Position numbers and translations under genes: made by a program. From assembly GCA_032358165.1 (NCBI GenBank), contig JAALGY010000008.1, positions 1,922,001 to 1,986,000 of the forward strand: a stretch of DNA of 64,000 nucleotides. Direction: 5' to 3'. Below the pieces are notes generated by a model that was not told where the DNA came from, searched no databases, and worked only from the letters and a program-made list of their open reading frames with translations. Each line of letters begins with the position of its first letter. The stretch's first letter is position 1. This DNA comes from Diplosphaera chodatii (lineage: Eukaryota > Chlorophyta > Trebouxiophyceae > Prasiolales > Stichococcaceae). Below, piece after piece: positions 1-27,600 of this stretch.

Positions 1-14485
<14,485 letters not shown>

Positions 14486-14981
14486 AGACATTCAAGCGTA
14501 TATGAGCACGCCTGTCACAGGCTCGGGTTGACTTAGCAGCAGGTGTTCAACCATGTACCGGTCCCCTATTGCAGCACAAGCATGCATGGCTGCTACTCAC
14601 CGGACACAGGGCAGAATACAGCAGCTACAACATAGCTCTATGAATCTTTGGGTGGTATGCGCCTAATGACCACTGTACACTTTCAGGTGCTGACACTCTG
14701 CAGGGCATGTTCGCATGCCTTCATGGTTGCTGATGATGCACCGGCACAGGGCGTATCAGATGAAGCGTTGATGGCTGCCTATACCGTTGCACCTGCGCTA
14801 AATCCCTGACCCTACAATTTCTGCCAGCTAGTGAAGAATACCTGAAAACCGTTGCAATTGCAGCAATGTGAAGCAAACAGCAGCGTGTCAAATTCAGCCT
14901 ACGTACGATAATGCCTCCTAGGGATTGCATCCATATCATCCAGTCCTCAGGTGATGCTGTGGCACCGCCCGTGGTCCGCAC
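14486..14981. other. Convergent intergenic spacer
   Basis: Spacer of 496 bp between the stop of the BEACH gene (plus) and the stop of formate dehydrogenase copy A (minus). It should hold both 3' UTRs. It is lower in GC than the flanking exons and has no convincing coding frame. I see no repeat or RNA gene in it. Confidence 0.5.
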
Positions 14982-17900
14982 CTACTCGTACTGTGATGCC
15001 AGCTTGCCCTCCCGAACGATGTAGAAGTCTTCAGGCAGAGGCTCCTACAGCGGTACCATGCAGCAACAAGCCTCAGTGTGTGTGCACAGGCGCTGACGCA
15101 GGGACGTTTGCTGTGCTGTCAAGCATCGACTTCATCCTACCCTTCAACCAGACATGTCGACAATATGCTTGACGAATGCCAGGAAATCGCAATCATGGCA
15201 GGAGGTGAGGCTAGGTTACCTCCTGCACCCAGCGGTCCAGGCACGTGCGGGTGCCGTCCGCATAACGGCGCTGCATCAAGTTCCACATCTCGTCAGTTCA
15301 TATGGAAGCATGGCATACGTGTGCATGTGCCGACATGATGCATCTGCAGCCTGCAGAGCGACTGGAACCCGACTTGCCACACACTCACCTGGGCATCGAT
15401 AGTCAGTCCTGCAAGTCAGCAGGCCAACCATCAGCTGTGGCCGTAGTATGCAATTGCATTTTGAGTTACTCGGCAAGAACCAAAGGGCAACCATGATCAT
15501 CAACACTCTAAACCAAGGCCTGCTGCTTGTGCAATGCAACAGCATTGCGCACCGGCCATGTGCGGCGTCATCGCATTGCTGGGCATGGTCCGCCACGGGT
15601 GGTTCGATGGCGCCTGTCACAGCGTCACGGCTGTCTCAACGCCTTGGTTCGCACATCAAAGACATATGCAAGGGCAGCCAAGCAGTTCAATGGAACAGCT
15701 TGGACATGGCACCAGACACTCAGACGCATGCTCGAGTGCGACGTCTGCTCACCGGCTGATGCGGGTGCCGCACAGAACACACAGAAGCGTCAGTCATCAC
15801 GATCGACCAATTGTAACAGATTCCATGCTCAGCAGAAGCGTCGCAACATGCACATGTGTTAAGGACTTATCCAAACATCGCCCGAGTAGCCCTTCAGCTG
15901 TCCGCTCTTGCAGGCCTTGACGACGGCGTCGGTGTCACAGATGGCCCCACGAGCACAGTTGACCTGGCAGCGCAGCAGCACATGTTATCCCGCCCAGTGC
16001 TATGGTGCACAAACCCAAGGAGTACAGAAAGCATGGCCATGAATTTCGTTTCATGACATTTAGCAATCCATTTAGCAGTCCAATGGTCGCAGCCAGCCGA
16101 GGGCGGGAAGTGCTCGACACACACACCAGGATGGCGCCCTTCTTCATCTTGCCGATCGTCTCGTCGTTGAACATGCCGTGCGTCTTGTCGCTCAGCGGCA
16201 CATTCACCACGACCTGTTGGGTGCATGTGGCGAGAGGGATGCTCAACACCACTCAGGTAAACGCGCAGCGCAGCGATGTGCAAGGGTGGTGAACATGTCT
16301 CTGAGCTATGTATGCAGGTTGTCTGCTCACAATTCATATCACAGGCGGCAGGTATTCGGGCACCCACCACTTCGCACTTGCCCAGGAACTTGTCCAGGTC
16401 CGTCTCGAAGGTGATGCCCAGCTGCTTCATGGCCGGCTTCTCGTGGCGGCCGTAGTACAGCAGCTCCTTGGCCTCCCAGCCCTGCAGCACGTTGTGAGGC
16501 CATGTCAACACAAGCTCAGTTGTGCGGCATTGGGGTGAAAGATGTGTGGCAGTGGCCATGAGGGTGGCGCTTGACAGACTGCTGTGGCTGCCACCCATGG
16601 TCAAAGGCGTGATGGACGATGGAACACATGATTCTGCGGTCTGGGATGCACATCAACCGTCACAGTGCTGTGGGGGGCACCAGAATTCCCACCTTCTGCA
16701 CGCGGCGCATGAACTCCACGCCAATGTTGCCTGCAGCAGCACCGTGCATGGTTTACACCTACAATGTGCAGGGCTACCCAAACAACGTCTGCTGTGCCAG
16801 CAACATGGACAGGGACTGGCGTACAGCTAAGGAGGGCGTACCACCGCCAACGGTGCCCACAACCTGCGGTGCAGGTTGACGCATTTAGGAGTGGTGGCCA
16901 TGCCCATTTCTGACCCAGGGTCTGCGCAACCCCTTCTAGCACGATCGATGAACACTGAGCCATCCTCCCAAGCGCCCCAGCGGGCCTCACCCGGTGCTTG
17001 AAGTCGTACGAGTCCTTGGTGGCTGCGCACACATCCCAGCCGCCGCTGCCCACCTGCTGGTGGGCTGCAGTTAAAAGACAACAAGTCTCTTCGCTTACGT
17101 CCTGGCCAATACTTGATCAGCTTCTTGCAGCTGGGAGAATGGCACCGGCCACGTCAGACGCTATTGCACGCTTGTTGCCAGTCGCTGCTGGAGACACAGA
17201 AGGTTGCGCACCCTGATTGTAGCCGCGCAGCAGGATGAGGCAGCGCATGATCTCGTCCTCCGCCACCGAGTCCGTGTTGCTGCCTGCCAGCAGTAGGGCT
17301 TCCATTTCAGCAACAGGACATGCATCATGCAACGCTTGTCACACGGCTGGCGCAGATTCTGCTTAATGGCAACAACGAATGACATCCCATGCTCGAACCA
17401 TTCTTGTCGCCTTTGTCAGAAGTGCGCGAGGCCGTTAACAGAGATGTTGGCACCTGTCATCTCAGCCACGGTCACGCCCGCATCTGCCGCCGCATGGATG
17501 TCGATGTGATCAGAGCCAACCCCCGCCGTCAAGATCAGCTTCAGCTTCGGTGCCCTCTTGAGGCGCTCCTCTGCAGAGGTGCAAGGGCCCATCATGCCAT
17601 GACACATGCCAGTGAGTGTGTTTTGCAGCCCATCCTATGCTGCAGCTCGTGTGGCAGGCATTGCGTGTGCTGTGTAAGATTCACAAAATCAACGGGGTGT
17701 GGGGTATGGGCCGCTCACTGGTGACATAGGCGGGATGGAACGGCTGCAGCAGTCGTGGGAATGGTCAGCAGGGTCTTTGGAGACGCATGCTTCAGCATAA
17801 AGGCACTGGACACATCTTCACTTGCATACAACATGCGCAGCACTCACTGTAGTCACAAGCACATCGGCCTTGGGAAGCAGCTTGTCCAGCTCTGCAGCGC

Positions 17901-18567
17901 ATTGCACACGCTGTCATCAGGAGCTTTGCCCTGAGCAGCATATGGCAGAGTCTGCACAGGACACTCCACATGGACGTTGGACAAACAGGTCCCTACCCGA
18001 ATCCTCGCCCTCCTTGTCGTTGGTCGCAACCACCGTGGAATTGTGAGACTTGGCCCATTCCTCCAGTCCCAGAGCATGCTCCACACAATTCAAGTACCTG
18101 TGGCGCACAGGCATATGTGGTTGCTTGCAGGCTCACGACAGTCGTGTCAGCATGCAGAGTGCTAAGAGGTATTGTGCGATAGTGCATGTCTGTTCTAAAT
18201 ACGTTCTAAATACAGTCCCTGTACAGTCTCAAGGTGGTCAGCCTGCCATGGAGAGTGCTTCAAGACGTAGGGTGTGCGCACTCGGGGTTCTCAGCAGCTT
18301 CGCCACCCTTGGGCAGCACCGCCAGAATGAACATTCGCTCGCCATATTGAACCTATGAATCCAAACACGATACTGCTTCATCGCCAAAAGACATGGCACA
18401 AGCCATCCTGCCAAGGGGAGCATCGCGCAGCGTGCAGCCGCCCGACTCGAGCTCATTCTCAGCAATAAGCGGCAGATCTTCCTCTAGCTTTCCGTCTATC
18501 CCAAAGTGTTGACATCGAGGTGCACCTCGTTGGTGATGTGGCCGTTGGTGGCCGTGATCTCCCCCAT
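14982..18567 (-). CDS. FDH: Formate dehydrogenase, copy A (D-2-hydroxyacid dehydrogenase superfamily)
   Basis: Oxidises formate to CO2 with reduction of NAD(P). About 14 exons on the minus strand are readable: [14 protein letters not shown] (18567), [64 protein letters not shown] joined to [113 protein letters not shown] and [20 protein letters not shown], then TAG at 14982-14984. The key residues of bacterial and plant FDH are present: Ile of GVGSDH, Asn of GSNTDS, Arg of NCARGA and His of MTPH. The GGGNIG nucleotide loop is intact. The usual Asp after LYY is Gly, which may loosen NAD specificity. A short exon carrying the usual FPQP segment before SNHPW was not found and is probably a microexon. 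The start is uncertain; a transit peptide exon could lie upstream. Confidence 0.85.
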
Positions 18568-19683
18568 TGCTGCAGTGGGCCGCGCCGACGCTGTTATCAG
18601 GAAGATGCCTGCGACGAAGCCAAGCAGCGACAGAAGCTCACAAATCAGCATGGGCGATGATATCGTTGCGGCTCACCAGGGTTGCATCGTTGCAGAGTTG
18701 CACAAGGAGCTCAAGCATGCCGCATGCATGTGGCTCGTGCTACAGCCTCACTCACCCGCCTGGCTGTCCTCAGATGAAGAATGGTCGCGACTTCGCAAGT
18801 TTGGATGCTGTGCTATGTTTTTGGAACGGGTTATGCTGTCCGCTGCGACAAATTCGAGGAGTTGTACTCACGTCAGGCGGTCCTAAAACAGCTGGTGCCA
18901 GTGCCAGAAGCTGCCTTTTTCAGCACATCTGCAACCCCCCGCAATGCAGCAAATATGCTCCTAGCACACTCAACTAGGCAGCTTGTGAGAAAAGGTCGGT
19001 GCGCAGTCAACAGTCGGGCCCGCAACTTTGGGCTTAGTGAGCTGGCCAGGCGCTGGTTGACCTCCTCTTTTAAAGGTCCTGGACCTGACACAGCTGCGTT
19101 ATGCGGACCTGAGAACATGTCGAACCCTGACAGAGCAATTTGAGAGGTGCCCTTACCCTGTAACAGCGCCTGCACTTGGCAACATAGCGCTGCACGTGTC
19201 TGTCTGACAGTCTGACATCAGCAGGAGGAGGTGCCAAGAACTTGCCATAAGAGGACAGCCTTCCTACATGCACTTCACCGGTAGCCCCATCCTGACCGAT
19301 ACAGACAGCTGTGCAGGGGTGCACAACTGTGACGCGACCACACCCGATCAGCAGATCAGACAAGGCCAGGATGTACTGACATAGCAAAAGCATCTCCGTC
19401 AAGCATGCAATGAACATGGTTCCGCAAGCATGTCAGATTCCATAATTGCCGTCAACGAACAATCGCCTCGTCCGACAAGCATGTCACTCATCCGCAGCCT
19501 GGCAGGCTCGGCTGACCATGATGTGCTGGAGCCGCGCCTTTCCACACCATGAGTGCAACCTGCGCACATAGAGCATGCCATGCTCTCAGGCACTGTGAGT
19601 GCAAAGCCACGTCATCCATGCACGGGTAGCAAGTCCATGCCACGTTGACTCAGTCTCACCGCGTCGTCGCATCGACACGGCCC
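18568..19683. other. Spacer between FDH copies A and B
   Basis: Spacer of 1.1 kb upstream of copy A and downstream of copy B, both on the minus strand. It must hold the copy A promoter and the copy B 3' UTR. Open frames exist on the minus strand at 18873-19175 and 19070-19417, but I could not tie them to a family or to good splice sites. In-frame sequence just before the chosen copy A start reads GIFLITASARPTAA after a possible acceptor, so an upstream first exon is possible. Confidence 0.4.
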
Positions 19684-22600
19684 TCAGGTGTATGCCTCGG
19701 CCAGCTGGCCCTCACGCACGATGTAGTATTCCTCGGGCAGCGCCTCCTAAACTTACACCGAGTCTCTGCTGGTCGGCAGAAGAGCCGCAAACTGCCAGAG
19801 CCCCATATATATTGTGCAGTGAACATGACATACAGCACCTGTAAGCTGTTTGTGTTGCAAACTGCAATGCGGGCAAATAGGACGCCATCAATGTTGCACT
19901 GCTCTGCATGGCAAGCAAACAGCAGAACAACCACCTGTGCAATCCAACGGCTCAGGCAGGTCTTCGTGCCATTTGCGTAGCGCCACTGCAGGTATATGAG
20001 GGGATCATGTACCACTCCTATACGAATGAAGACAACAGCAGAAAGAGACGCAGCGCTTGTACAGCAGCGCAGCAGCGCAGGGTGCGAGGCTCACTTCCCG
20101 TACCTGTGCGTCAATTGTGAGGCCTGCATCCGGCAAGAAGCAGATCAGCACCTGAGCAGCATTGATGATGCATCCCAACCTAACAGTTCTGCTCACATCA
20201 GCAACTGCCGTGAGAACAACCCTGTTCCTGTTGACACAAGCCATCACCAGCCATGTGCGGCGTCATCGCATTGCGTGGCATGTAGCGCCATGGATGGTCA
20301 CTCGGTGCCTTGCGATCAGAACATGGTTGGATCACTACTTGAAGAGCGGCTTGGGCGTGCACGCTAAATCGTGAGCACATTTAACCCAGCTTCGCACGCA
20401 CACTGGCACTTGCATGTGCACAGTTTGTCATCAATTCAGACCGGTTGCTTCGGCTGCACCCAAGACAAAGGTACGTAGTCGGTCAAGTAGCACGTTCAGG
20501 CTACCATGGCAACAGGCAGGCAGATGTACATGCTGTGGGCAGTGACATCGGGTTCACGCACCCACACATCTCCGGCATACTGTGGCAGAAACATGGAGAT
20601 GTCAGCGCAGGCTGAGACCGTCCATTCAATGGTCTGCACCTTGTTCACAGTGCACACAGGAGATGTAACATAGGAATGTGTTCAGTTGTATACAGGCGGT
20701 GTTGGTCCTCACCCCCTTCAGCTGCCCGCTCTTGCAGGCCTTGACGACCGCATCAGTGTCACAAATGGCACCTCGAGCGCAGTTCACCTGGATTGAGCAG
20801 CACCAGCCACGTGATTGGACGGTGTGTGTGAAATCAAAAAGACTTCTATCTGTGTCTGCCATCTGGCAGTTGCCATGAGAAGGTGACGATCGATTGCACC
20901 AGCGTGCAGCACCCTCAATTTTGTATCTTGCAGCCCCCATCTGTCGGTGAGCGCACCAGCACGGCGCCCTTCTTCATCTTGCCGATCGTCTCCGAGTTGA
21001 ACATGCCGCGCGTCTTGTCGCTTAGTGGCACATTGACGGCAACCTGCCATCAGACAAACCCGCCTGTGATGCCATCATGTGCAGTCAATTACAGTGGTTC
21101 ATGGCGGCGGCAGCTTGCAGTAATGATTGTGCTCGTCTTGAAGTGTCTAGAGTGGCTTCTATTGAAACACCTACCACGTCACACTTGCTCAGGAAAGTGT
21201 CAAAGTTGCGCTCGAATTTCACACCCAGCTCCTCGATCTTTGGCTTCTCGTGGCGCCCATAGTACAGCAGCTCCTTGGTCTCCCAGCCCTGTATCATTTC
21301 ATCGAGCCAATGAAGCTGATTGCATCACCGACCCAATCATGCATGGCTTTGCTCCGGCTGGCCCCGGCCTGTGTACAGCGGCAGCCCCAGCACGCCTGAC
21401 AGCACATGATGGTGCCAGCGCAAGCTCGTGTCCAACGCACATCGACTCACCTTGTGGACACGGCTCATTTACTCCTGGCCAACTGCATTCGCACACATGC
21501 GCAATCAATGAATCGGACACTGCAGCGACGGAGAACAGACAACAAGCCCAGAGCATCAAATGAGTATGACCATGTCAAGCTCACTGTGGCCTGCGCCCAC
21601 TGTGCCCACAACCTGCAGCAGGGCGTGCCCCCACTCAGAGACATGGCCTGAACTCTGTGTCGTGGACAATACATGCAAACAGGCGTAGAGCTCCCCTGGC
21701 CATTCAAAGCACTGCCTCTGAGGTGTGGTAACCACATGGTGGTACCTTGTTCTTGAAGTCGTAGGCATCTGCCGTGGCTGCGCACACATCCCACTCACCC
21801 TTCTTGATCTGCTCATGGCCTGTTGGCAGCAGCACAGCCATTTTACATACCGAAGATGTGCAGCGAGGGTCGAGGCCCTGATAGCTGCATAATAGCTCAG
21901 GGCAGGTGAACGGGCTCCCAGCGCATACGACAGGGCATCTCTTGTGCAGACGTCTGCCCACCCTGGACGAAGTTGCGCAGCAGGATGAGCGACAGCATGA
22001 ACTCGTGCTCCGCCACAGAGTCCGTGTTGCTGCCTGCATACAAAGGCCGTTGCCGTTCACAGCAGACTGCACTGCAGCTCAGCCAGCCCGCATGCATGAT
22101 ATATACCGGGCAGTACTAAATTGACACAAATGTCATAAAACTCTTCATGCTTGTTTGATGTCTTTGCCTGTGATCTCTGCCACTGTCAAGTTGTTGTCGG
22201 CTGCCGCATGAAGGTCGATGTGGTCTGCAGAGCAGCATCGATGTGATACAGCGCACTTGCTCTCTGTTGCATCGCAGGTGCTGCAGGTCTGGACTGGAGG
22301 CGTGTTGCGCTGCTCTCGCACCTGACCCCACGCCCGCGGTCACGATGAAGGTCAGCTTGTTGGCCTTCTGCAGGCGCTCACCTGAAAGGGAGGTGCTGGT
22401 TCGAGCACACTGCCACCGCATCTGCAACACTGCAACTTCTGCCTTCGAGACCTGTACACAGCCGCTATGCTATGCCACAGTTCCTCTGAGAAGCAGCTTC
22501 ACAGGCCACTGCTGTGGCCACTTACGTGTGACGTAGGCCGGGTGGAAAGGCTGCAGGCAGGGTGCAAGACAGAGGTCAGCACTGTGGCAATACCGTCAAT

Positions 22601-23805
22601 AGGTTATGCAAGGCATGAACCCACATCAGACATTCAAACGCACTGTGGTGATCAGGATGTCCGCCTTGGGCAGCAGCTCGTCAAACTCTGTGCATCCAAA
22701 GATCAAAACATATAAGCTTGCTGCCGTCCGCAGGTCTTGGACCACCTAGTGGTCGTCATGCGCATGCAGACTCCTCCGGGACGAGCAACAGCACCCATGG
22801 ATATACAGGGTGCAGGATCCAGTGGCCTCACTAGAGTTGTTGCGATCTTTGTCGTTCGTCGCCACAAGAGTTGCGCCGTGCTCCTTTGCCCAGTCGCCCA
22901 GTCCAAGGGCGTGCTCCACACAGTTCAGGTACCTACCCAGATGCGGAGTCGTCATTGTTATGGCGGGGTCATGCTGATGACTAGATCATGCTGAAGCTCC
23001 TGTTGATTTGAGCGGCTGCCTGTGTGCAGCAGAATCCGAGAGCAGCATTGACCTGCTGAGGTATGCTGTGCACCAGGATGAGTGAGCTTGCAAAGGCAGC
23101 AGGCACTTACTCAGGGTTCTTGGCCGCGATGCCGCCCTTGGGTAGCACCGCCAACACGAAGAGCTTGTCACCTCCCTTGATCTGCATGCGTTGCATGCCC
23201 GCATGAAGCTCCTTGTCCTTCTCACTGAGTGGCGTACAGCACACCACATGGTCCTGAGCGTCACTTGTGGGTATCATGCACGGCGAAGCATGCATCCCAA
23301 AGTACTTTGCTCGTGCAAGCGAGATCGAAATGTTTTGTCCTGTGCCACAACTGCCAGATTGAGGGTGCAGCACCTCATTGACGGCCGGCTCTGAGCTGGC
23401 GATGGTGTGCTCGAGGGCCTCTTTTGCCCGCTGCGCAATTGCCTCCGCAGACGCCTACACGAAGTCATGCACGACCATGTGTCATGCATGTTGCATGCTG
23501 CTGCTTTGAATATCGGAAGATCGGGATGGCCACGATGGTGCAAGCCAGTATGCGGCTGCCTCGCCGAGCCCCTTTGCTAGATTCAGAGCACGTGGCATGC
23601 AGGCTGCTGCGGCACAGGCTTGTGCGAATGCACAAGCAGTGCAATGCAGGATTGGCTCTACAATCGAGTAGTTATCAGCACATATATAGTTGGAATTCGT
23701 AAAAGCTTCGGCCTGCCGAGGGACCAGGAAGCACGATACAATGGCACGATTGGGCAGGCAGACTTCGAGACACACCTTTGCCCGCTCGGTCAACTTCGAC
23801 GCCAT
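19684..23805 (-). CDS. FDH: Formate dehydrogenase, copy B, with an in-frame stop (possible pseudogene)
   Basis: Second member of the tandem array, close to copy A in exon layout and sequence. Exons read MASKLTERAK (start at 23805), [190 protein letters not shown] and EALPEEYYIVREGQLAEAYT, then TGA at 19684-19686. All FDH pocket residues are kept. In the small exon matching [11 protein letters not shown] of copy A, copy B reads IGQE, then TAA (21469-21471), then MSRVHK, with normal splice sites and frame on both sides. One intron would also need a GC donor (GCAAAG) after AEITG. The gene is therefore either newly broken or carries a sequence error. Confidence 0.75.
21469..21471 (-). other. In-frame TAA in FDH copy B
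   Basis: On the minus strand the exon after acceptor AATGCAG reads TTGGCCAGGAG, TAA, ATGAGCCGTGTCCACAAG and then a GTGAGT donor. The matching exon of copy A has TTC (Phe) at this codon and the same length from there to the donor. With the upstream exon ending CACA before GTGAGC, the joined frame gives GAGHIGQE followed by the stop. No alternative acceptor nearby both avoids the TAA and keeps the downstream frame. Confidence 0.7.
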
Positions 23806-24632
23806 CGTGTATGCCTTGGAGGACGGTGCAAAGTCAATTGATGTGCAGCGATTCACACGTTTGCTTGGCAGGCTACTGAGCAAGAGCTATGCTGAACGTC
23901 ATCAGGGCGATGCAGGGTGTGTACAGAAACGCTGCCTGCTGCTAGTTGATGAATCATCAGCAAGTATAGTAGGTGCGCGTGATGAGCAGCTGCTTCTTTG
24001 CATGTGCGTGGCTCATTGCACCCAGCACCTGGAACGGCACTACTGCTGCATATAACTGGTACCTGTGTGGTGATTGCTCTGGGAGCTGCGAGCACTCTCG
24101 ATACAAGTTGCCCTGCCATACGCGACTTGAGGCTGAAGTCACTCCCACCTGCGTAGGTTGTGGAACGAATCAGCCCAAACATGTGATGAAGAGATAGAGG
24201 AGTGTGTAGCAGCAAACGCTCAGGGTGCTGACCAGCAGGTCCTTCACGGCAGTTGACCTCGCGGTCCTTACGCAGCACGAGTGTCGCTCGACCGCCAGTA
24301 AAGGGATCGGCGGCGATCCAGCTGTGGTCTAGCTTCGTGCACTCCTCTCCTTCGAGGACTCTGCTTGCTGTGACAAGCGAGATAGTAATATTTGTTACAA
24401 CTCCTGAAGGTGCATGCTGCCACCTGCTGCAGCTTGCAGTCCCCGAGGCTGAAGGCGAGTGCCTCCTTGCTTCATATAAACCAACTCTCCCTCAACGGCT
24501 ACTGCCAGGCAGGTGCTGGAAAACTGCTGCGGCGCTCGACGAGAGCGACTGTCAGCCAAACCAAGTCTGCTGGTAGCTTCCTCAACGGGCAGGCTCCCTC
24601 CTGGAGTGTGCCTGCCCTTCAGCCCAGACGCT
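23806..24632. other. Spacer between FDH copies B and C
   Basis: Spacer of 0.8 kb holding the copy B promoter and the copy C 3' UTR. A minus-strand open stretch at about 24245-24365 reads like protein (CTKLDHSWIAADPFTGGRA, TLVLRKDREVNC) and could be an upstream exon or a stray fragment. I recognise no family in it. Nothing else is evident. Confidence 0.35.
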
Positions 24633-27600
24633 CTACATGTCCTCCTTCAGCTTGCCGTCGCGCACCAGGTAGTAGTCCTCCGGCATAGCCTCCTTGGTCG
24701 TCCAGCGGCTCAGCGCCAGGCGCGCCTCCTCGCCGTACGACCTCTGCGGTTACATTCGGGTTGCAACCTCATAGCAGCACACAGATGCTCATCTGGCATT
24801 TGGTGTGCCCGCATGCTTGTTGCACTGCCTGTGTGCAGCAACCTCCTACACATGCAGTGCGCTGTGTGTGCAAGACGGTGCGCTGCACACACGGCAAATG
24901 CAGGGATGCCGTGCGCACCTGCGCATCGATGGTGAGGCCGGCCATGTGGGGGGTGGTGGCGCAGCGAGGCAGCAGGCGCCAGGGGTGGGAGGCGCTCGGC
25001 GGGTCCTCGTCCCACACATCGGCGCCATAGCTGCGCATGGCAACACGCACAAGTTTGCCGACCTGGCAGTTGGGATCTGTATCACACTGCCTCACAGCAG
25101 CAAGCAGTTGGCAGCATGCAGAAGGGTGCGCCTCGCAAATGGCCAACTGACATATCAAGTGTGTCAGCAGCTCGCCGCAGTCAGTTTATTGCCGCAACAG
25201 TGCATGCAACGCGGGAGCATATCTCAATGTTCACCCCTTGAGCTGCTCGGACTTGACGGCATTGACAATTGCGTCGCGTTCCACAATGCCGCCCGATGCG
25301 TCATTGACCTGCAAAAGGCACACATGCAGTGCTGAGTGGCCCACTACTGGGGTGCACTGAGATGCACAGCTGCCTGCCGTGCAGCTGCAGGGCAAGCGAA
25401 GCACCGACACAGAGTTGTGAGGGGTTTACCTCGGGGCACAGCTTGGCTCACCAGCACAGCGCCCTTCTTCATCTTGCTGAGGGTGGCGCCGTTGAACAGG
25501 TTGCGGGTCTCGGGCTTCAGCGGCATGTTGATCGCCACCTGAGCAGTCATCTTCATGATTGGCATGGCACGTCAGTGAAAGGCAGATGCGATGCCAACTG
25601 CTGCATCTTCTGGAAGCAAGCAGCACGACGGCAAGGGACCAGTCACCAGGCACTGAGTGTGTACTCAGGGTGCTGACCGCATCACACTGCGACAGGAAGC
25701 TGTCCAGGTCCGGCACATGCTTGGCGCCCAGGTCATCCAGCTGCTTCTTGTTCTTGACGTCTGCATGCAGAGGAGGTGCCCAGTGACGCTGGCGTGGCTG
25801 CTGTGACCGAACCAGCCTTGCGACAATGATGCGGTTCAGCTTCATGTGTTGCCTTCAAATGCTGTTGTCAACAACCTATCAAACATACGTTGTCACTTCA
25901 GTAAAGATGCGTCCTGTCAGCGCAGAGCTGTCTGTTGACCATGCAAGCCTCATCTTGAAGTTGAGAGCAAGCGTGTGTGGACAAATCGTACCGTAGTACA
26001 GCAGCGTCTTGACGTCCCAGCCCTGCTGCAGCCGCTTGATGAAGTGGGTGCCCACCTTCCCAGCGCCCATGCTGCCTACCACCTGCGGCAGAGTATTGAC
26101 CCAGCCCGTTATTAGACACAGCTAGCACGCATTTGCGACTACACTGGAGTTTTGTCGGTGCGGTCTGAAGAGCTGCACATGAAGACACAGAATGGAATGC
26201 TGTCGGCAATCCTGTGTGCATGATCATACTGAAATGTGCCATTGCAATCACGATGTAGCCATCATCTGATGTAAGACATCAGAAAACATATGCAAATAGC
26301 AGGTCAATGGCGCGCCTTGTTCTTGATGTCGTAGGCATCAGCGGTAGCAGCGCACACGTCCCACTCGCCCTTCTGGATCTGCTCATGGCCTGATGACAAT
26401 ATACACACAGAAAATGAAGCCACAACCTTGTTTGCAAAACAGAACAGTGCGCGGATCGTTCAGGCGCCACAGAGCATACTGCCAACCACATGTGGCATGT
26501 ATGGCTTCTCAGAATGCACCCTGGAGGAAGTTCCTGAGCAGGATGAGGATGCGCATGACCTCGTCTTCTGCCACACTTTCCACAGCGCAGCCTGCAGTCG
26601 GCAAGAGGAAAAGGCATCAGCAGGGAAAAGGTTACACCGACCAATGCCCTGCCTCCAGTAGGGACCCCCTGGCATTGGCACTGCACACAGCAGCGCACTG
26701 CAGTCCACAAGTTCTGTAGCGTGATAGACGCGAGGAGCAATGAAAGCATTCGGCTTACCAGCGAGCTCAATTACGGTCAGTGACTTCTGGGATGCCGCTT
26801 GCAGGTCGATGTGATCTACAGGGCACAGCATTGGCATCTGCTCCTGAACGCGCATGGTGCCAATGGCCAGTCAGATAGATATGCGTGTGAGACGACCCAA
26901 AAGTCGTCTGTATGCTCGAGTCTGGGAGTGGACACCGCAGCACCTGCGCCCTCGCTGAGGTTGATGATGAGCTGCAGCTTCTTGGCCTTCTCCAGCCGCT
27001 CGCGCGTCAGGTACGCTGCGGAACAATGACGCAACACATGCAGTGATGCCGTCCGTCTATGGATCGACAGACTGATGTGGCATGCCTGGATTTGCGTTCT
27101 CATGGGAGCGTGCATGTGCTGGGCATGCGTACTACCTGGGAAGTAGGCGGATGTGATGATAATGTCAGCATTTGGCAGGTTCTTGTCCAGCTCTGCAGGC
27201 CAAGCACACAACCCTGGTTGCCAGCAGACAGCTTGAGGTTGATGATGCACTGCAGCATTGCCACCAATGTCCAGGCCTTCTCAGCTTCAAAGGTGTGCAC
27301 AGAGTTGACATCAAGCAACCCAACCGCCGCTGCTGCGGTCTTTGTCGTCCGTGGCAATCAGCGTCGCGCCGTGCTGCTTGGCCCAGTCGCCCAGCCCCAG
27401 CGCATGCTCCACACAGTGCAGGTACTGCGGGTTCTTGGCCGCCGGACCACCCTGCAGCGCAAACGAGAGTGCTGCTAACACAAGTGCCAGTCAGATGATA
27501 CGCTGAGCCAAGCGCGCTGTTCATGGGCACAGTACGGCTTTATCTATGTAGGACTATCAGCAGGTCATGCTGCCATGTGCGTGGGTGACTGCTGGTGCAG

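Noticed and set aside
18200..18232. Short direct repeat TTCTAAATACGTTCTAAATAC
   Set aside because: Two copies of about 11 bp within an FDH intron; too small to name as an element.
19070..19417. Minus-strand frame with a GATGEVHVG segment, weakly like an AMP-binding ligase loop
   Set aside because: Only one short resemblance, no neighbouring ligase motifs and no consistent splice chain.
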